A stretch of 64,000 bases of DNA from Flavihumibacter profundi (GTDB lineage: Bacteria; Bacteroidota; Bacteroidia; Chitinophagales; Chitinophagaceae), in contig NZ_JAIQXE010000001.1 of the NCBI RefSeq assembly GCF_020076305.1, forward strand, positions 124,001 to 188,000, given 5' to 3'. Numbering within the stretch: the stretch's first letter is position 1; every line of letters begins with the position of its first letter. Below are positions 38,354 to 47,257 of the stretch, piece by piece. The notes beneath the pieces are model-generated. The model worked only from the letters and a program-made list of their open reading frames with translations. It searched no databases and was not told the origin of the DNA. The position numbers and the translations under genes were made by a program.

Positions 38354-40129
38354 ATGGTTTCTTATAAGCTGGTAATACGCTTTCTGTCTTTTGTTTTTTT
38401 TACATTAAGTTCAGGTATTGCATCATCGCAGAAAATCTATAAGAACTGGAACCCTGCAATGGATACCGCGATCCTTTTGAATGGCCAGGCCTGGCCTAAG
38501 GAGGTAAAGAATTATTATGACCGTCTCCCGGCGCGGGCAGCATCTAAAGTCCGGAAAGATGTGTGGGACCTTTCTGAAAATTCTGCGGGAACATTCCTGC
38601 GTTTCAGGACCGATGCAAAGGAAATTCTTGTTAAGCTAAAAGTTACAGGAAGTCTTCAATTACCACATATGCCTGCAACAGGTGTAAGCGGAGTGGATCT
38701 GTATGCCAGGAATAGCGATGGACAATGGTTATGGTGTGGTGGTAAATTTAGTTTTGGAGATACAATCACCTATCAATTCAATGACCTGCTTGCGAAAGAC
38801 CAATATATAAACGACAGGGAATACACGCTATACCTCCCATTGTATAATGGAGTGCGTTGGCTGGAGGTCAGCGTTCCGGCTGAAAGCAACTTTGCTGTAA
38901 TGCCGGTTTCCCAGGAAAAGCCCCTGGTAGTTTATGGTACTTCCATTGCACAGGGCGCCTGCGCCTCGCGTCCGGGTTTAGCATGGACATCAATTTTGGG
39001 GCGGCATCTTGACCAGCCGGTTATTAACCTGGGATTCTCGGGAAATGGCAGGCTCGAAAAAGAAGTGCTTGACCTGGTTGGAGAAGTTGATGCGAAACTT
39101 TATGTATTGGATTGCCTGCCCAACCTCACCAGTAAGGAGATCTCACCTGCTGCTTTAAAAAATCTTATCCGTTCTGCCATTTTACAACTGCAAAGCAAAA
39201 GGGCTGGCGTTCCCATACTGTTGGTGGAGCATGATGGCTTTACCGGTGATGCAGTGGATCCAAACAGGCAAAGCGCTATCGAAAATGTAAATAAGGCCCA
39301 GAAAGAACTTTATGATTCTTTACTCCTGAAGAAAGTGAAAGATATTTATTATCTCTCCAAAAAGGAGATTGACCAGGACATAGAATCAATGGTTGACGGG
39401 ATCCATCCCAATGATCTTGGTATGATGAAATATGCATTGGCCTATGAAAAAAAAATAAGGCTCATTTTTAATGAACCAGCAGGAACTTTAACAACTACGA
39501 TTCCGGTTACACAACACCGCGATGGGGCTATATATGATTGGGTAAAAAGGCATGAAGAAATCCTGGCTAGAAATAAAACCCAAATGCCACAAACTGTATT
39601 GATAGGCAATTCTATAACCCATTATTGGGCCGGCCTGCCAACTGCGCCAATTGCAAGGGGAGTTAATTCATGGAGCAAATACTTCGGCCTTGGAGAAAGC
39701 ACCAATATGGGTTTCGGCTGGGACCGTATTGAGAATGTATTGTGGCGGGTTTACCACGGCGAACTGGAGGGCATTTCCCCAAAAAATATTGTGTTAATGA
39801 TCGGGACAAATAATATAGGGTATAATTCAGACCGGGAAATTGCTGAAGGATTAAAGTTCCTTGTAAATGCTATCAGGGTACGGCAGCCAAAAGCAAAATT
39901 GCTGGTAATGGGCATTTTGCCCCGCCGTGAATCGGAAAAGAGGGTAGCCGGATTAAATGCGCTTATTGCTAAAAATTTTTCATCCACTCCGGTGAAATTT
40001 GCAGATGCGGGAAAACTGTTTATAAAAAAAGGTGGCCAGATTGATGAATCTCTTTTTAGCGATGGTTTGCATCCTAATGAAAAGGGTTATGAAAAGCTGG
40101 GCGCATTTATTGGCGCAGCACTTCACTAG
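38354..40129 (+). CDS. Tandem double-domain SGNH/GDSL hydrolase
   Basis: A 591-residue exported protein with a signal peptide (ends about SGIASSQ). Residues about 30-180 are the SGNH_hydro N-terminal jelly roll with [11 protein letters not shown]. The first catalytic domain (about 190-370) has [11 protein letters not shown] with the nucleophile Ser, and DGIHPNDLG. The second (about 405-591) has [20 protein letters not shown] and DGLHPNEKG. Both catalytic Ser and Asp-His blocks look intact, so two active sites are expected. Probably an acetylxylan- or glycan-esterase. Its 3' end overlaps the convergent amine oxidase gene by 23 bases. Confidence 0.88.
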   Translation: MVSYKLVIRFLSFVFFTLSSGIASSQKIYKNWNPAMDTAILLNGQAWPKEVKNYYDRLPARAASKVRKDVWDLSENSAGTFLRFRTDAKEILVKLKVTGSLQLPHMPATGVSGVDLYARNSDGQWLWCGGKFSFGDTITYQFNDLLAKDQYINDREYTLYLPLYNGVRWLEVSVPAESNFAVMPVSQEKPLVVYGTSIAQGACASRPGLAWTSILGRHLDQPVINLGFSGNGRLEKEVLDLVGEVDAKLYVLDCLPNLTSKEISPAALKNLIRSAILQLQSKRAGVPILLVEHDGFTGDAVDPNRQSAIENVNKAQKELYDSLLLKKVKDIYYLSKKEIDQDIESMVDGIHPNDLGMMKYALAYEKKIRLIFNEPAGTLTTTIPVTQHRDGAIYDWVKRHEEILARNKTQMPQTVLIGNSITHYWAGLPTAPIARGVNSWSKYFGLGESTNMGFGWDRIENVLWRVYHGELEGISPKNIVLMIGTNNIGYNSDREIAEGLKFLVNAIRVRQPKAKLLVMGILPRRESEKRVAGLNALIAKNFSSTPVKFADAGKLFIKKGGQIDESLFSDGLHPNEKGYEKLGAFIGAALH

Positions 40130-41444
40130 CGGCCCTTTCACCGCTGAGTACTGCACCTTCCATATAGCCATTCCAGTTCGTTGCTGTTTCTGTTCCGGCC
40201 CAATGGATATTTCCGGTAACCATCCTGGCTCCGTCTTCAATGGTAGTCCAGGCATTCAATGGCATCATACCAGCATAACAGCCCAGGCTAAAAGCTTCTT
40301 CTGTGAAACTTTTATCCATATAGAATTCCGGTACTCCGGCGGCTTTGCCAAAATATTTAGAAAAGCAATCCAGTACCACTTTCTTTCTTTGCTCCTCTGT
40401 TAGTAAAAGCAATTCCTTTGCCTTACCGGCCAGGGAAAAGCCCATCAGGATTCCTTTATTTCCATCTGCAGGGGAATTATCGAAAGTAACGGAAACAGGC
40501 TGTCCTGGCGCTGCGCATAAACCATTTCGATTCTCTTTTCGCCAGAATGGTTCCTTGTAAATGGCATAACATTTAAAAACCGTTCCCATAAAGTTTTCTT
40601 GCAGGAATTGCCGTTTTTTATCTGGCAGTGGTTGAGCAAAAGTGATTTTGTTCGCTACAGCAGGCGGCACTGCCAGGATTAATTTTTTAGCTGAAAATAT
40701 AAAATCCTCGCCACTGATTTCAACGCTATCTGCCAACTGGTTGATATACTTTACCTCGGTATTCAGTTGGATGCATTCTGTCAGTTCATCAGCTATTTTA
40801 TTAGCAATACTTTGCGCACCACCTTTTATCCGGTCCTGTTGCGCCCCTTTTTTAATATTCATCAGGGTATCGAAATCCTTCCCGCTTTTTGTATAAAATA
40901 AAGCATGCAGGAAAGAAATCGTTGATGCGTCTGTTGCAAAAATCGCATCCGCAGCAACAGTAAATAATTGCCTGGCTTTTTCATTTTTCATTTGCCGCGC
41001 CATCCAGTCTGCCAGGCTGATCTGGTCATATGCTGCTGCATTGGGCGACAGCCACGGCTTGTCCAGGTTGATTTGCTTGCTCAGCTTATTTATTTTTTTT
41101 ATGGCAGCATCCAGGCTCAGTAAAGCGAAAAGCGGTAGTGGCGGGATAATGCCCCGGTATAGTTTTGTTTTTTCATTGGTATATAGGGTGCTTTTCCCCT
41201 TATCATAAGTTGAAAATGTTTCAATGCCATATTCGCCTGCTAACGCATACATACGGTCCTGTGTCGGGCCGATCCATTGCCCGCCAAGATCAATATAATT
41301 TCCATCATCGAGGGTTTGTGTATGGATGCGGCCACCAACCCTGTCGCGCGCTTCAATAACCAGGATTTTTTTTCCCGCCCTCTTTAACTGGCGTGCCGCA
41401 GCCAGACCGGCATAGCCGGCTCCGATAATGATTATGTCATACAT
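40107..41444 (-). CDS. Flavin monoamine oxidase family protein
   Basis: A 445-residue FAD enzyme. The dinucleotide motif [20 protein letters not shown] at the N-terminus, then RVGGRIHTQ and [11 protein letters not shown] are the family signatures; the C-terminal flavin-binding segment [25 protein letters not shown] is complete. It oxidises amines or amino acids with release of hydrogen peroxide; the substrate is unknown. No signal peptide is visible. The stop is followed by no spacer, since it overlaps the 3' end of the SGNH gene. It is probably cotranscribed with the nitrilase-like gene 10 bases upstream. Confidence 0.9.
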   Translation of the reverse strand: MYDIIIIGAGYAGLAAARQLKRAGKKILVIEARDRVGGRIHTQTLDDGNYIDLGGQWIGPTQDRMYALAGEYGIETFSTYDKGKSTLYTNEKTKLYRGIIPPLPLFALLSLDAAIKKINKLSKQINLDKPWLSPNAAAYDQISLADWMARQMKNEKARQLFTVAADAIFATDASTISFLHALFYTKSGKDFDTLMNIKKGAQQDRIKGGAQSIANKIADELTECIQLNTEVKYINQLADSVEISGEDFIFSAKKLILAVPPAVANKITFAQPLPDKKRQFLQENFMGTVFKCYAIYKEPFWRKENRNGLCAAPGQPVSVTFDNSPADGNKGILMGFSLAGKAKELLLLTEEQRKKVVLDCFSKYFGKAAGVPEFYMDKSFTEEAFSLGCYAGMMPLNAWTTIEDGARMVTGNIHWAGTETATNWNGYMEGAVLSGERAASEVLRQ

Positions 41445-41454
41445 ATTGCTAAAC

Positions 41455-42612
41455 TTATTTTTTAAACCAAAGATTAGTTATCCTTCCATTGTTTTTTGCC
41501 GGATCACTAATATGCAATGAATCATTTTGCAAGGTTAGTGTTCGGCCTTCCGGGTGCATATCCCACATTTTCCCTGAAAAGAAAACATTCATGCCATTGT
41601 GTATGCCTGCTGCAGGCGCCCGCTTTGCCATGGCATATTTTGCCCATGCATCTCCTTCGGTGATATGGTGGTAATCTGCAACGGTATCAACATCTGCAGG
41701 TGGCGGAAATCCATTGTAACCATTCCAGGGAGAGGTCCATACCGAATCGGGTCCTCCCAAAGAAGGGATAGCGATCACATCGGCCTTGTTGTTTAAATTC
41801 CTGTAAGCTGCAGGAAACCAGGAATCCGCACAAACCAGCACTGCAAGCCTTCCGGCAGGTATATTAAAAATCGGCGACTGGGTTGTTTCGGCAGCACAGG
41901 TGAACCCCTGCTCGTCGGTGATGGGGAATATTTTTTTGATCAAAGGCTGCATTACTTTTCCCTGGATATCAAATACCGCTGAAGTGTTATACAATTTTCC
42001 TGGCCTCGTTGCAATTATACCATCAGGAGTTACCTCGGGATCTGCCAGCACTGCTGATCCAGCGACTATTGTTACCTGGTAGTCCCTGGCAAGCCTGCTG
42101 AAAACGGATTGATAAATACCGGCGATTTCTTTTTGTTTCATCCGGAATAATGCTTCTTTAGTCCTGTCGGCCGAACTGCTGCTGAAATATGCAGGAAGGT
42201 ATGCAAACAGGTTGCTGACTACCTGCAGGGTCAGGGCATCAGTAATTGTTGCGGCGGGATCGAAAACTTTCTTCTTTTCATTGGCAGCCACGAGCCAGGA
42301 ACCGATATACTCGGGGAAAACTACAATGGTCTTTTTATTGAATAATCCACCTGATTTTGCCCGTTCCATATAGATCCGCAATAACTGGTAAAAACTGGCT
42401 TCATTGGCATAGTTAGCAGGGGTTAAAATGGGTTGCATGCCAATTATATTCCCGTCTGCAGAATCGGCCTTGCCAAAATTAATAACTTCAATGGCAGCAG
42501 GTTCTATTTTAGTTGCCAGGGGGGTCTCATCTACCCGCCCAAACCTGGACCAGATCCAGCCACATAACAAAAGGGCGAGCAGCACAATCCCAATGTTCCG
42601 AAGCACCTTCAT
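41455..42612 (-). CDS. Membrane-anchored carbon-nitrogen (nitrilase-family) hydrolase
   Basis: A 385-residue protein with an N-terminal hydrophobic helix ([16 protein letters not shown]), so it is anchored in or exported through the inner membrane. The nitrilase superfamily triad is visible: Glu101 in VFPEY, Lys226 or Lys227 in LIKKIFP, and the nucleophile Cys261 in VCADSWFP. The region resembles nitrilase, amidase or apolipoprotein N-acyltransferase catalytic domains; the small size and single anchor argue against the last. It probably hydrolyses an amide or nitrile. Same strand as the amine oxidase that follows. Confidence 0.8.
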   Translation of the reverse strand: MKVLRNIGIVLLALLLCGWIWSRFGRVDETPLATKIEPAAIEVINFGKADSADGNIIGMQPILTPANYANEASFYQLLRIYMERAKSGGLFNKKTIVVFPEYIGSWLVAANEKKKVFDPAATITDALTLQVVSNLFAYLPAYFSSSSADRTKEALFRMKQKEIAGIYQSVFSRLARDYQVTIVAGSAVLADPEVTPDGIIATRPGKLYNTSAVFDIQGKVMQPLIKKIFPITDEQGFTCAAETTQSPIFNIPAGRLAVLVCADSWFPAAYRNLNNKADVIAIPSLGGPDSVWTSPWNGYNGFPPPADVDTVADYHHITEGDAWAKYAMAKRAPAAGIHNGMNVFFSGKMWDMHPEGRTLTLQNDSLHISDPAKNNGRITNLWFKK

Positions 42613-42713
42613 CAGTTTTTTTTTTAAAAGATAATGGGTTTGTCTGATTGTAGGAATTTAATTAATCAATAAACCTGCACACAACAGAATGTTTTGGTCA
42701 TTTTTTTTGGAAA

Positions 42714-42731
42714 ACATGATTAAAATCATGT
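42714..42731. promoter_or_regulatory. Perfect palindrome ACATGATT-AA-AATCATGT
   Basis: An 18-bp inverted repeat with 8-bp arms and a 2-bp centre, immediately upstream of the Crp/Fnr-like site at 42737. Palindromic AT-rich form could be a second regulator site. Only the symmetry is seen; the factor is unknown. Confidence 0.4.
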
Positions 42732-42736
42732 CATAA

Positions 42737-42781
42737 TGTAACTTTTGTAACAGAACAGGCTATGTTTTTTGGCCAATTTTA
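42737..42781 (+). promoter_or_regulatory. Crp/Fnr-like operator and -7 box, cstB-like promoter
   Basis: TGTAACTTTTGTAACA at 42737-42752 (one mismatch from a TGTAAC-N4-GTTACA palindrome). Exactly 29.5 bp from its centre begins CAATTTTA (42774), a degenerate TAnnTTTG -7 box. The same spacing occurs in three other promoters of the locus, which is the main evidence. ATG is at 42811. Confidence 0.6.
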
Positions 42782-42810
42782 TAACCAGTAAACCGTGAAA
42801 AATATTAATT

Positions 42811-44226
42811 ATGAAATTAGAACAAATTTATACTGGCTGTATTGCACATGCTGCTTATTACCTCGAAAGCAAAGGTGAGGCAGCTATATTTGACCCCCTC
42901 AGGGAAGTTCAACCCTATATCAATAAGGCGGAAAAAGATAATGCAAAAATCAAGTATGTATTTGAAACACATTTCCATGCAGATTTTGTGAGTGGTCACC
43001 TCGACCTCATGAAAAAGACCGGGGCAAAAATTGTTTTCGGCCCGACTGCAAAACCTGCTTACGAGGCGATCATTGCAGAGGATAACCAGGTATTTAAAGT
43101 GGGTGATTGCAGTGTAAAAGTGATTCATACGCCCGGCCATACCATGGAAAGCACCACCTATATGTTGATTGATGAAAATGGCAGGGAACACGGCCTTATT
43201 ACAGGAGATACCTTGTTTATTGGCGATGTGGGCAGGCCTGACCTTGCTCAGCATGTAATTGCTGAATTGACAGAAGAAAAACTTGCCGGACATTTATACG
43301 ATTCCCTTCGGAATAAGATCATGCCGTTAAGTGATGACCTGATCATCTATCCAAACCATGGTGCAGGAAGTGCTTGCGGTAAGATGATGAGTAAAGAAAC
43401 TACCGATACGCTGGGTCACCAGAAAAAAGTGAATTATGCACTTAATCCAGCGCTAACCAAAGAGGAGTTCATTAAAGTATTGCTAAAGGGCCTTACAGCA
43501 CCTCCGGGATATTTTCCGCAGAATGTACTTATGAATATTAAAGGGTATGAGAGCCTGGATACAATTATGAAAAGAGGCAAGCACCCATTGAATGTGGGAG
43601 AGTTTGAAGCAGCTGCTAATGAAACAAGGGCATTGATTTTAGACACCAGGGAAGCTTCTGAATTTGCTAAAGGATTTATCCCGAATAGTATAAATATTGG
43701 TATTGATGGAAGTTTTGCTCAATGGGTAGGGGAGATGATTCCTGATGTAAAACAGGAAATCCTGTTGGTAACTGAACCAGGCCGGGAAGAAGAATCAATC
43801 ATCAGGTTGTCCCGTGTTGGCTATGATAACACCCTGGGTTATTTGCAGGGTGGCATTTCTGCCTGGAAAGCATCAGGCAAGGAAGTGGATACCATAAATC
43901 GGATTACAGCCACTGAATTTGAGCGGCAGTACAAAGCCGGGAAGCCTGTTGTTTTTGATGTAAGAAAAGCTAGTGAATACGATTCTGAGCATGTCATTGG
44001 GGCCATCAATATTCCTTTAAACCAGATTAACAGCCACCTGGCTGAAATTCCAAAGGAAAAACCTTTTCTTTTGTATTGTGGCGGTGGTTATCGAAGCATG
44101 ATTGCTGCGTCTATCCTGAAGCAAAGGGGCTGGGAAAATTTCTCAGATGTTGTTGGCGGCTTTACTGAACTGAAAAATACAGATGTGGCGAAATCGGAAT
44201 ATGTTTGTCCGACTACCCTTTTATAA
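42811..44226 (+). CDS. CstB-like persulfide dioxygenase fused to two rhodanese domains
   Basis: A 471-residue cytosolic protein in three parts. Residues 1-230 are a metallo-beta-lactamase fold of the ETHE1 type: THFHADFVSGH with His54 and His56, HTPGHT with His110, and GDTLF with Asp133. His54, His110 and Asp133 match the ETHE1 mono-iron site, and Phe59 replaces the His of a second metal site. Residues about 270-365 are a rhodanese-like domain without the catalytic Cys (LVTEPGREEE). Residues about 370-471 are an active-type rhodanese with Cys423 in YCGGGYRS. This is the CstB arrangement: it oxidises persulfides and transfers sulfane sulfur. First gene of the sulfur locus. Confidence 0.9.
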   Translation: MKLEQIYTGCIAHAAYYLESKGEAAIFDPLREVQPYINKAEKDNAKIKYVFETHFHADFVSGHLDLMKKTGAKIVFGPTAKPAYEAIIAEDNQVFKVGDCSVKVIHTPGHTMESTTYMLIDENGREHGLITGDTLFIGDVGRPDLAQHVIAELTEEKLAGHLYDSLRNKIMPLSDDLIIYPNHGAGSACGKMMSKETTDTLGHQKKVNYALNPALTKEEFIKVLLKGLTAPPGYFPQNVLMNIKGYESLDTIMKRGKHPLNVGEFEAAANETRALILDTREASEFAKGFIPNSINIGIDGSFAQWVGEMIPDVKQEILLVTEPGREEESIIRLSRVGYDNTLGYLQGGISAWKASGKEVDTINRITATEFERQYKAGKPVVFDVRKASEYDSEHVIGAINIPLNQINSHLAEIPKEKPFLLYCGGGYRSMIAASILKQRGWENFSDVVGGFTELKNTDVAKSEYVCPTTLL

Positions 44227-44253
44227 ATATTGACGGTTTGATTATTGGACATT

Positions 44254-44279
44254 AGCCCCGGTATTTTGCCGGGGCTTTT
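44254..44279 (+). terminator. Rho-independent terminator after the cstB-like gene
   Basis: Stem AGCCCCGG (44254-44261) pairs with CCGGGGCT (44269-44276) around loop TATTTTG, followed by T residues. It lies 28 bases after the stop of the cstB-like gene. Confidence 0.9.
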
Positions 44280-44321
44280 CGTAATTTAACGGCAATACTA
44301 AGCTGCCATATAGAAATATTT

Positions 44322-44741
44322 ATGATGATGGGAAAATCAAGCCGGTTGTTTATATGTTGTTTTGTTTTCGCCATTTTTTGGCTGGCTTGTGATACGCAGG
44401 AGAAAAAAGAGGTCCATAAAAAGGCAGATTATATCCGGAAAATAGATGGGCCTAGTGACAGCATCCCTATAGAGGTTGCAAGGCGTGGTGAAGTGCTGAT
44501 CGCCTATTCCGACTGTTATGAATGCCATACTAAAGAGAATAGGGCAAAGGGCCCTGCATTTAAGGATATTGCAAAAAGATACCCGGTAAACAATGGGTAT
44601 ATAAGCTTGCTGGCACAGCGGGTCATACTTGGGGGATCTGGTGCCTGGGGTAAATCTGTAATGTTGCCCCATCCTAAAATCCCTCAGGAAGAAGCAGAGA
44701 CAATGGTGAAATTTATTTTATCACTTAAAGATTCCCCGTAA
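44322..44741 (+). CDS. c-type cytochrome lipoprotein
   Basis: A 139-residue periplasmic lipoprotein with lipobox FWLAC and a single heme site CYECH (Cys65, Cys68, His69) flanked by YSDCYECHT and KGPAFKDIA; the sixth ligand is probably Met in KSVMLPHP. It is a class I monoheme cytochrome c. In a sulfur-oxidising context it could accept electrons from sulfur or thiosulfate oxidation, which is inferred from position. Three consecutive ATG codons precede the signal; the first is taken as the start. Between it and the next gene lies the long hairpin at 44780. Confidence 0.85.
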   Translation: MMMGKSSRLFICCFVFAIFWLACDTQEKKEVHKKADYIRKIDGPSDSIPIEVARRGEVLIAYSDCYECHTKENRAKGPAFKDIAKRYPVNNGYISLLAQRVILGGSGAWGKSVMLPHPKIPQEEAETMVKFILSLKDSP

Positions 44742-44779
44742 TATATCCGTTACGCATAACACGTAATTCCTTATGTTTT

Positions 44780-44841
44780 GAAGCAACCGGGCTATTTGTA
44801 ACCTTTGTTACAAATAGCCCGGTTGCTTCTTTCTAATTTTG
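44780..44841 (+). promoter_or_regulatory. Perfect 23-bp hairpin with Crp/Fnr-like operator at its tip, plus -7 box
   Basis: Arms 44780-44802 and 44807-44829 are perfectly complementary, with loop CTTT. The inner part, TGTAACCTTTGTTACA (44797-44812), is a perfect example of the operator found elsewhere in the locus. The -7 box TAATTTTG starts at 44834, again 29.5 bp from the operator centre. The hairpin starts 39 bases after the cytochrome stop and is followed by a short T-rich tract, so it may also act as a terminator. It is unusual that an operator is embedded in such a large stem. Confidence 0.75.
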
Positions 44842-44911
44842 GTTCTTGAATTTATATAGCTACCTGAGCTTATTATAGGAAGGCATATTTATATACGATA
44901 ATTAATAAAAG

Positions 44912-45154
44912 ATGAAGCAGCAAATATTTAGTAATTGGAATTTTATGAGGGTCATCAGGTTGGTTTTGGGTTTGGCCATATTTGTACAGGCTATCCTGTC
45001 AAGAGATACGATGTTTGGCCTGGTTGGCTTATTGATATCTGGTATGGCAATATTTAATATAGGTTGTTGTGGAACTGGCGGATGTTATACTCAACCAAAG
45101 AAAAATTTGACATCTGAAACTAATAAAGAAATCATTTATGAAGAAGTGGGTTAA
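44912..45154 (+). CDS. Small membrane protein with C-terminal Cys cluster (YgaP/DUF2892-like)
   Basis: An 80-residue protein with a hydrophobic N-terminal half (VIRLVLGLAIFVQAIL, MFGLVGLLISGMAIFNI) forming two membrane helices, then CCGTGGC and a charged tail. The topology resembles the membrane part of YgaP-like proteins that bind or pass sulfane sulfur. The cysteines could carry persulfides or bind a metal. It overlaps the DUF6132 gene by 17 bases. The family assignment is tentative. Confidence 0.7.
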   Translation: MKQQIFSNWNFMRVIRLVLGLAIFVQAILSRDTMFGLVGLLISGMAIFNIGCCGTGGCYTQPKKNLTSETNKEIIYEEVG

Positions 45155-45359
45155 CGGAAATAAACTTTACCTGTTTGGTGCCCTCATCGGGGCAGTTGCC
45201 GGATTTTTATACTGGCAGCAGGTTGGATGTTCATCAGGAACCTGTATGATAACATCAAAACCGTTTAACAGTACTGTTTATGGCGCGGGTATGGGGGCTT
45301 TATTATTCGGTATGTTTAAAAAGGACATTAAGGCGAAGGATGAAAATAAAGCAGTTTAA
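45138..45359 (+). CDS. DUF6132 family small membrane protein
   Basis: A 73-residue protein with a hydrophobic start (YLFGALIGAVAGFLYW) and the motif GCSSGTCMITSKPFNSTVYG characteristic of DUF6132, found in Bacteroidota next to rhodaneses. Two membrane helices are likely, with the two cysteines between them. Probably handles sulfane sulfur at the membrane, inferred from neighbours. Start codon lies inside the previous gene (17-base overlap), indicating coupling. Confidence 0.82.
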   Translation: MKKWVNGNKLYLFGALIGAVAGFLYWQQVGCSSGTCMITSKPFNSTVYGAGMGALLFGMFKKDIKAKDENKAV

Positions 45360-45398
45360 AAATCAACTTATAAATCAAAAATCGTAAAATTAAAAACA

Positions 45399-45707
45399 AT
45401 GAATATTTTTCAATCATTATTTGGCGGTGAAACCGCAGATTTAAAAAGCATAATTGAGAAAGGCGCTTTTTTAGTGGATGTAAGAACTCCTGCTGAATTT
45501 GCAGGCGGTAGTGTACCAGGTGCTGTAAATATACCTTTGGATACTATTGGGTCTCAACTTGCCAAATTTAAAGGCAAAGAAAATATTGTCGTGTTTTGCC
45601 GCAGCGGAAACCGTAGCGGCCAGGCAAAATCAATTTTAATGCAGAATGGATTTACCAATGTTATAAACGGTGGAACGGTTGATGACGTAATCAGGTTTGT
45701 GCATTGA
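45399..45707 (+). CDS. Single-domain rhodanese
   Basis: A 102-residue rhodanese with DVRTPAEFAGGSVPGAVNIPLD and the active-site loop FCRSGNRSGQA; Cys67 is the sulfur carrier. It should transfer sulfane sulfur between thiosulfate or persulfides and an acceptor. It is 39 bases after DUF6132 and is followed by a strong terminator, ending the unit that starts at the operator at 44797. Confidence 0.92.
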   Translation: MNIFQSLFGGETADLKSIIEKGAFLVDVRTPAEFAGGSVPGAVNIPLDTIGSQLAKFKGKENIVVFCRSGNRSGQAKSILMQNGFTNVINGGTVDDVIRFVH

Positions 45708-45758
45708 TGATTATGAAGTTTTAAGGTATATAAACCTGCTTCAGGCAATGGTTTTATT

Positions 45759-45801
45759 AAAGTACTGTTCATAGATAATTTCTTGAACAGTACTTTTTTT
45801 T
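45759..45801 (+). terminator. Rho-independent terminator after the rhodanese gene
   Basis: Stem AAAGTACTGTTCA (45759-45771) pairs with TGAACAGTACTTT (45784-45796), loop of 12 bases, followed by a run of T residues. Ends the small membrane protein/rhodanese unit. Confidence 0.93.
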
Positions 45802-45838
45802 ATGCCCTGTTGAAAAATATTTGAGTAAAAAATCCATA

Positions 45839-45883
45839 GGTCACAAAAGTCACAATTAAAGCTTTTTACGCCAATTACTTTTG
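45839..45883 (+). promoter_or_regulatory. Crp/Fnr-like operator and -7 box, tolC promoter
   Basis: GGTCACAAAAGTCACA at 45839-45854 (9 of 12 arm positions agree with TGTAAC-N4-GTTACA); its centre is 29.5 bp upstream of TACTTTTG (45876), a good TAnnTTTG box. The tolC-like ATG is at 45902. The spacing equals that of the other three promoters. Confidence 0.65.
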
Positions 45884-45901
45884 CGCATAAATTTTTAATT
45901 A

Positions 45902-47245
45902 ATGGACAAAAGAAAATATTTTATCTCAGTGGCGGTCGGAACATTTGCTTTGTTTATTAGTAGCGTATTAAGTGTTTCAGCACAGGATAGTTCAAGGAAT
46001 TTAAGTCTGGATGAGGCTATTGCTGCGGCTTTAAATAATAATAAAGCTATTCAGTTAACAAAACTGGATGAAAGTATAGCAGCCCAGAATTATAAGCAGA
46101 CTGATGCTATTTTTCTACCGCAGGTTGGTTTTTCATACACTGCATTAACTTCGAATAATCCCCTTAATGTTTTCGGATTTAAACTGCAGCAACAATCTGT
46201 TACGGCGAAAGATTTTAATCCTGATCTGCTTAATAATCCCTCCGCAACTGGCGATTTTACAACCAGGCTGGAAGTGCAGCAACCATTGTTAAATATGGAT
46301 TTAATCTACAAAAGGAAAGCGGCTGCAAAGCAAACTGAATTGTACCAGTTTAAAACACAGCGAACAAAGGAATACCTGACTTTTGAAGTACAGAAAGCCT
46401 ACCTGCAACTACAGTTGGCATATAACGCTGTAAATGTGTTAGAAGAGGCATTGAAAACCATAAATGAAGTGTACAGTTTTACTGAAAATCACTTTAAGCA
46501 GGGTTTGATACAGAAATCTGATTTGTTAAATGCTCAGGTGCAAGTTAAAACTATTGAGAGCAACCTTTCAAAAGCCAGGAGTAATGTCCGCAATGCATCT
46601 GATTATATAAGCCTGTTAATGGGTGCAAAAGATGGTACGGTTTATAAAGTTGGAACTGACCTTAGTACTAATCCAAATGTAATTGATACTACAGTTAAAG
46701 TTGCTGATTCGAGGGCTGATTTTGTGGCCATGCAAAAGGCGCTTGAAGCTTCTGACCTGATGATAACAGCGAATAAGAAAACCTACCTGCCAAAATTGAA
46801 TGCATTTGGAAATTACCAGCTCAATGATAGCAAAATGCTGGGTTTCGGTTCAAATTCCTATTTAGCAGGCATTCAGTTGTCTTGGGATATATTTAAAGGG
46901 AACCGGACAAAAAATACAATTGCCACGCAAACATTGGAGCGCGACAAATTAGCCATGGAACTGGAGCAACAAAAGGACCAAAGCCAGTTGGAACTCGATA
47001 AAGCTTTTCGTGACTTAGGCGATGCCCGTTTTGAAATAACCCAAAAGAAGGCCTCCATTGAGCAGGCAACCGAATCATTGCAGATTTTGCAAAACAGGTA
47101 CCAGCAGGGTTTAGTCAATACAACAGATGTATTGATGTCTGCAACGCAATTGTCACAACAAAAATTTGCCCTGGCACAGTCGGTGTTTGCTGCTGAAGTA
47201 ACCAGTGCATATGTACAATTTTTAACAACTACTTCAAATAAATAA
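45902..47245 (+). CDS. TolC-family outer-membrane efflux protein
   Basis: A 447-residue outer-membrane channel with a signal peptide (ends about VLSVSAQ). The paired alpha-helical repeats are visible (SLDEAIAAALNNNKAIQLTKLDESIAAQNYKQT; the second repeat near residue 340), with the TolC-type YQQGLVNTTDVL. It connects a plasma-membrane pump to the outside. First gene of a three-gene pump operon. Substrate unknown. Confidence 0.93.
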   Translation: MDKRKYFISVAVGTFALFISSVLSVSAQDSSRNLSLDEAIAAALNNNKAIQLTKLDESIAAQNYKQTDAIFLPQVGFSYTALTSNNPLNVFGFKLQQQSVTAKDFNPDLLNNPSATGDFTTRLEVQQPLLNMDLIYKRKAAAKQTELYQFKTQRTKEYLTFEVQKAYLQLQLAYNAVNVLEEALKTINEVYSFTENHFKQGLIQKSDLLNAQVQVKTIESNLSKARSNVRNASDYISLLMGAKDGTVYKVGTDLSTNPNVIDTTVKVADSRADFVAMQKALEASDLMITANKKTYLPKLNAFGNYQLNDSKMLGFGSNSYLAGIQLSWDIFKGNRTKNTIATQTLERDKLAMELEQQKDQSQLELDKAFRDLGDARFEITQKKASIEQATESLQILQNRYQQGLVNTTDVLMSATQLSQQKFALAQSVFAAEVTSAYVQFLTTTSNK

Positions 47246-47257
47246 ACTACGGAAAAC

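Noticed and set aside
44780-44829. The long inverted repeat as the end of an insertion sequence
   Set aside because: No transposase or target duplication is near; the repeat centre is the same operator as in other promoters of the locus.
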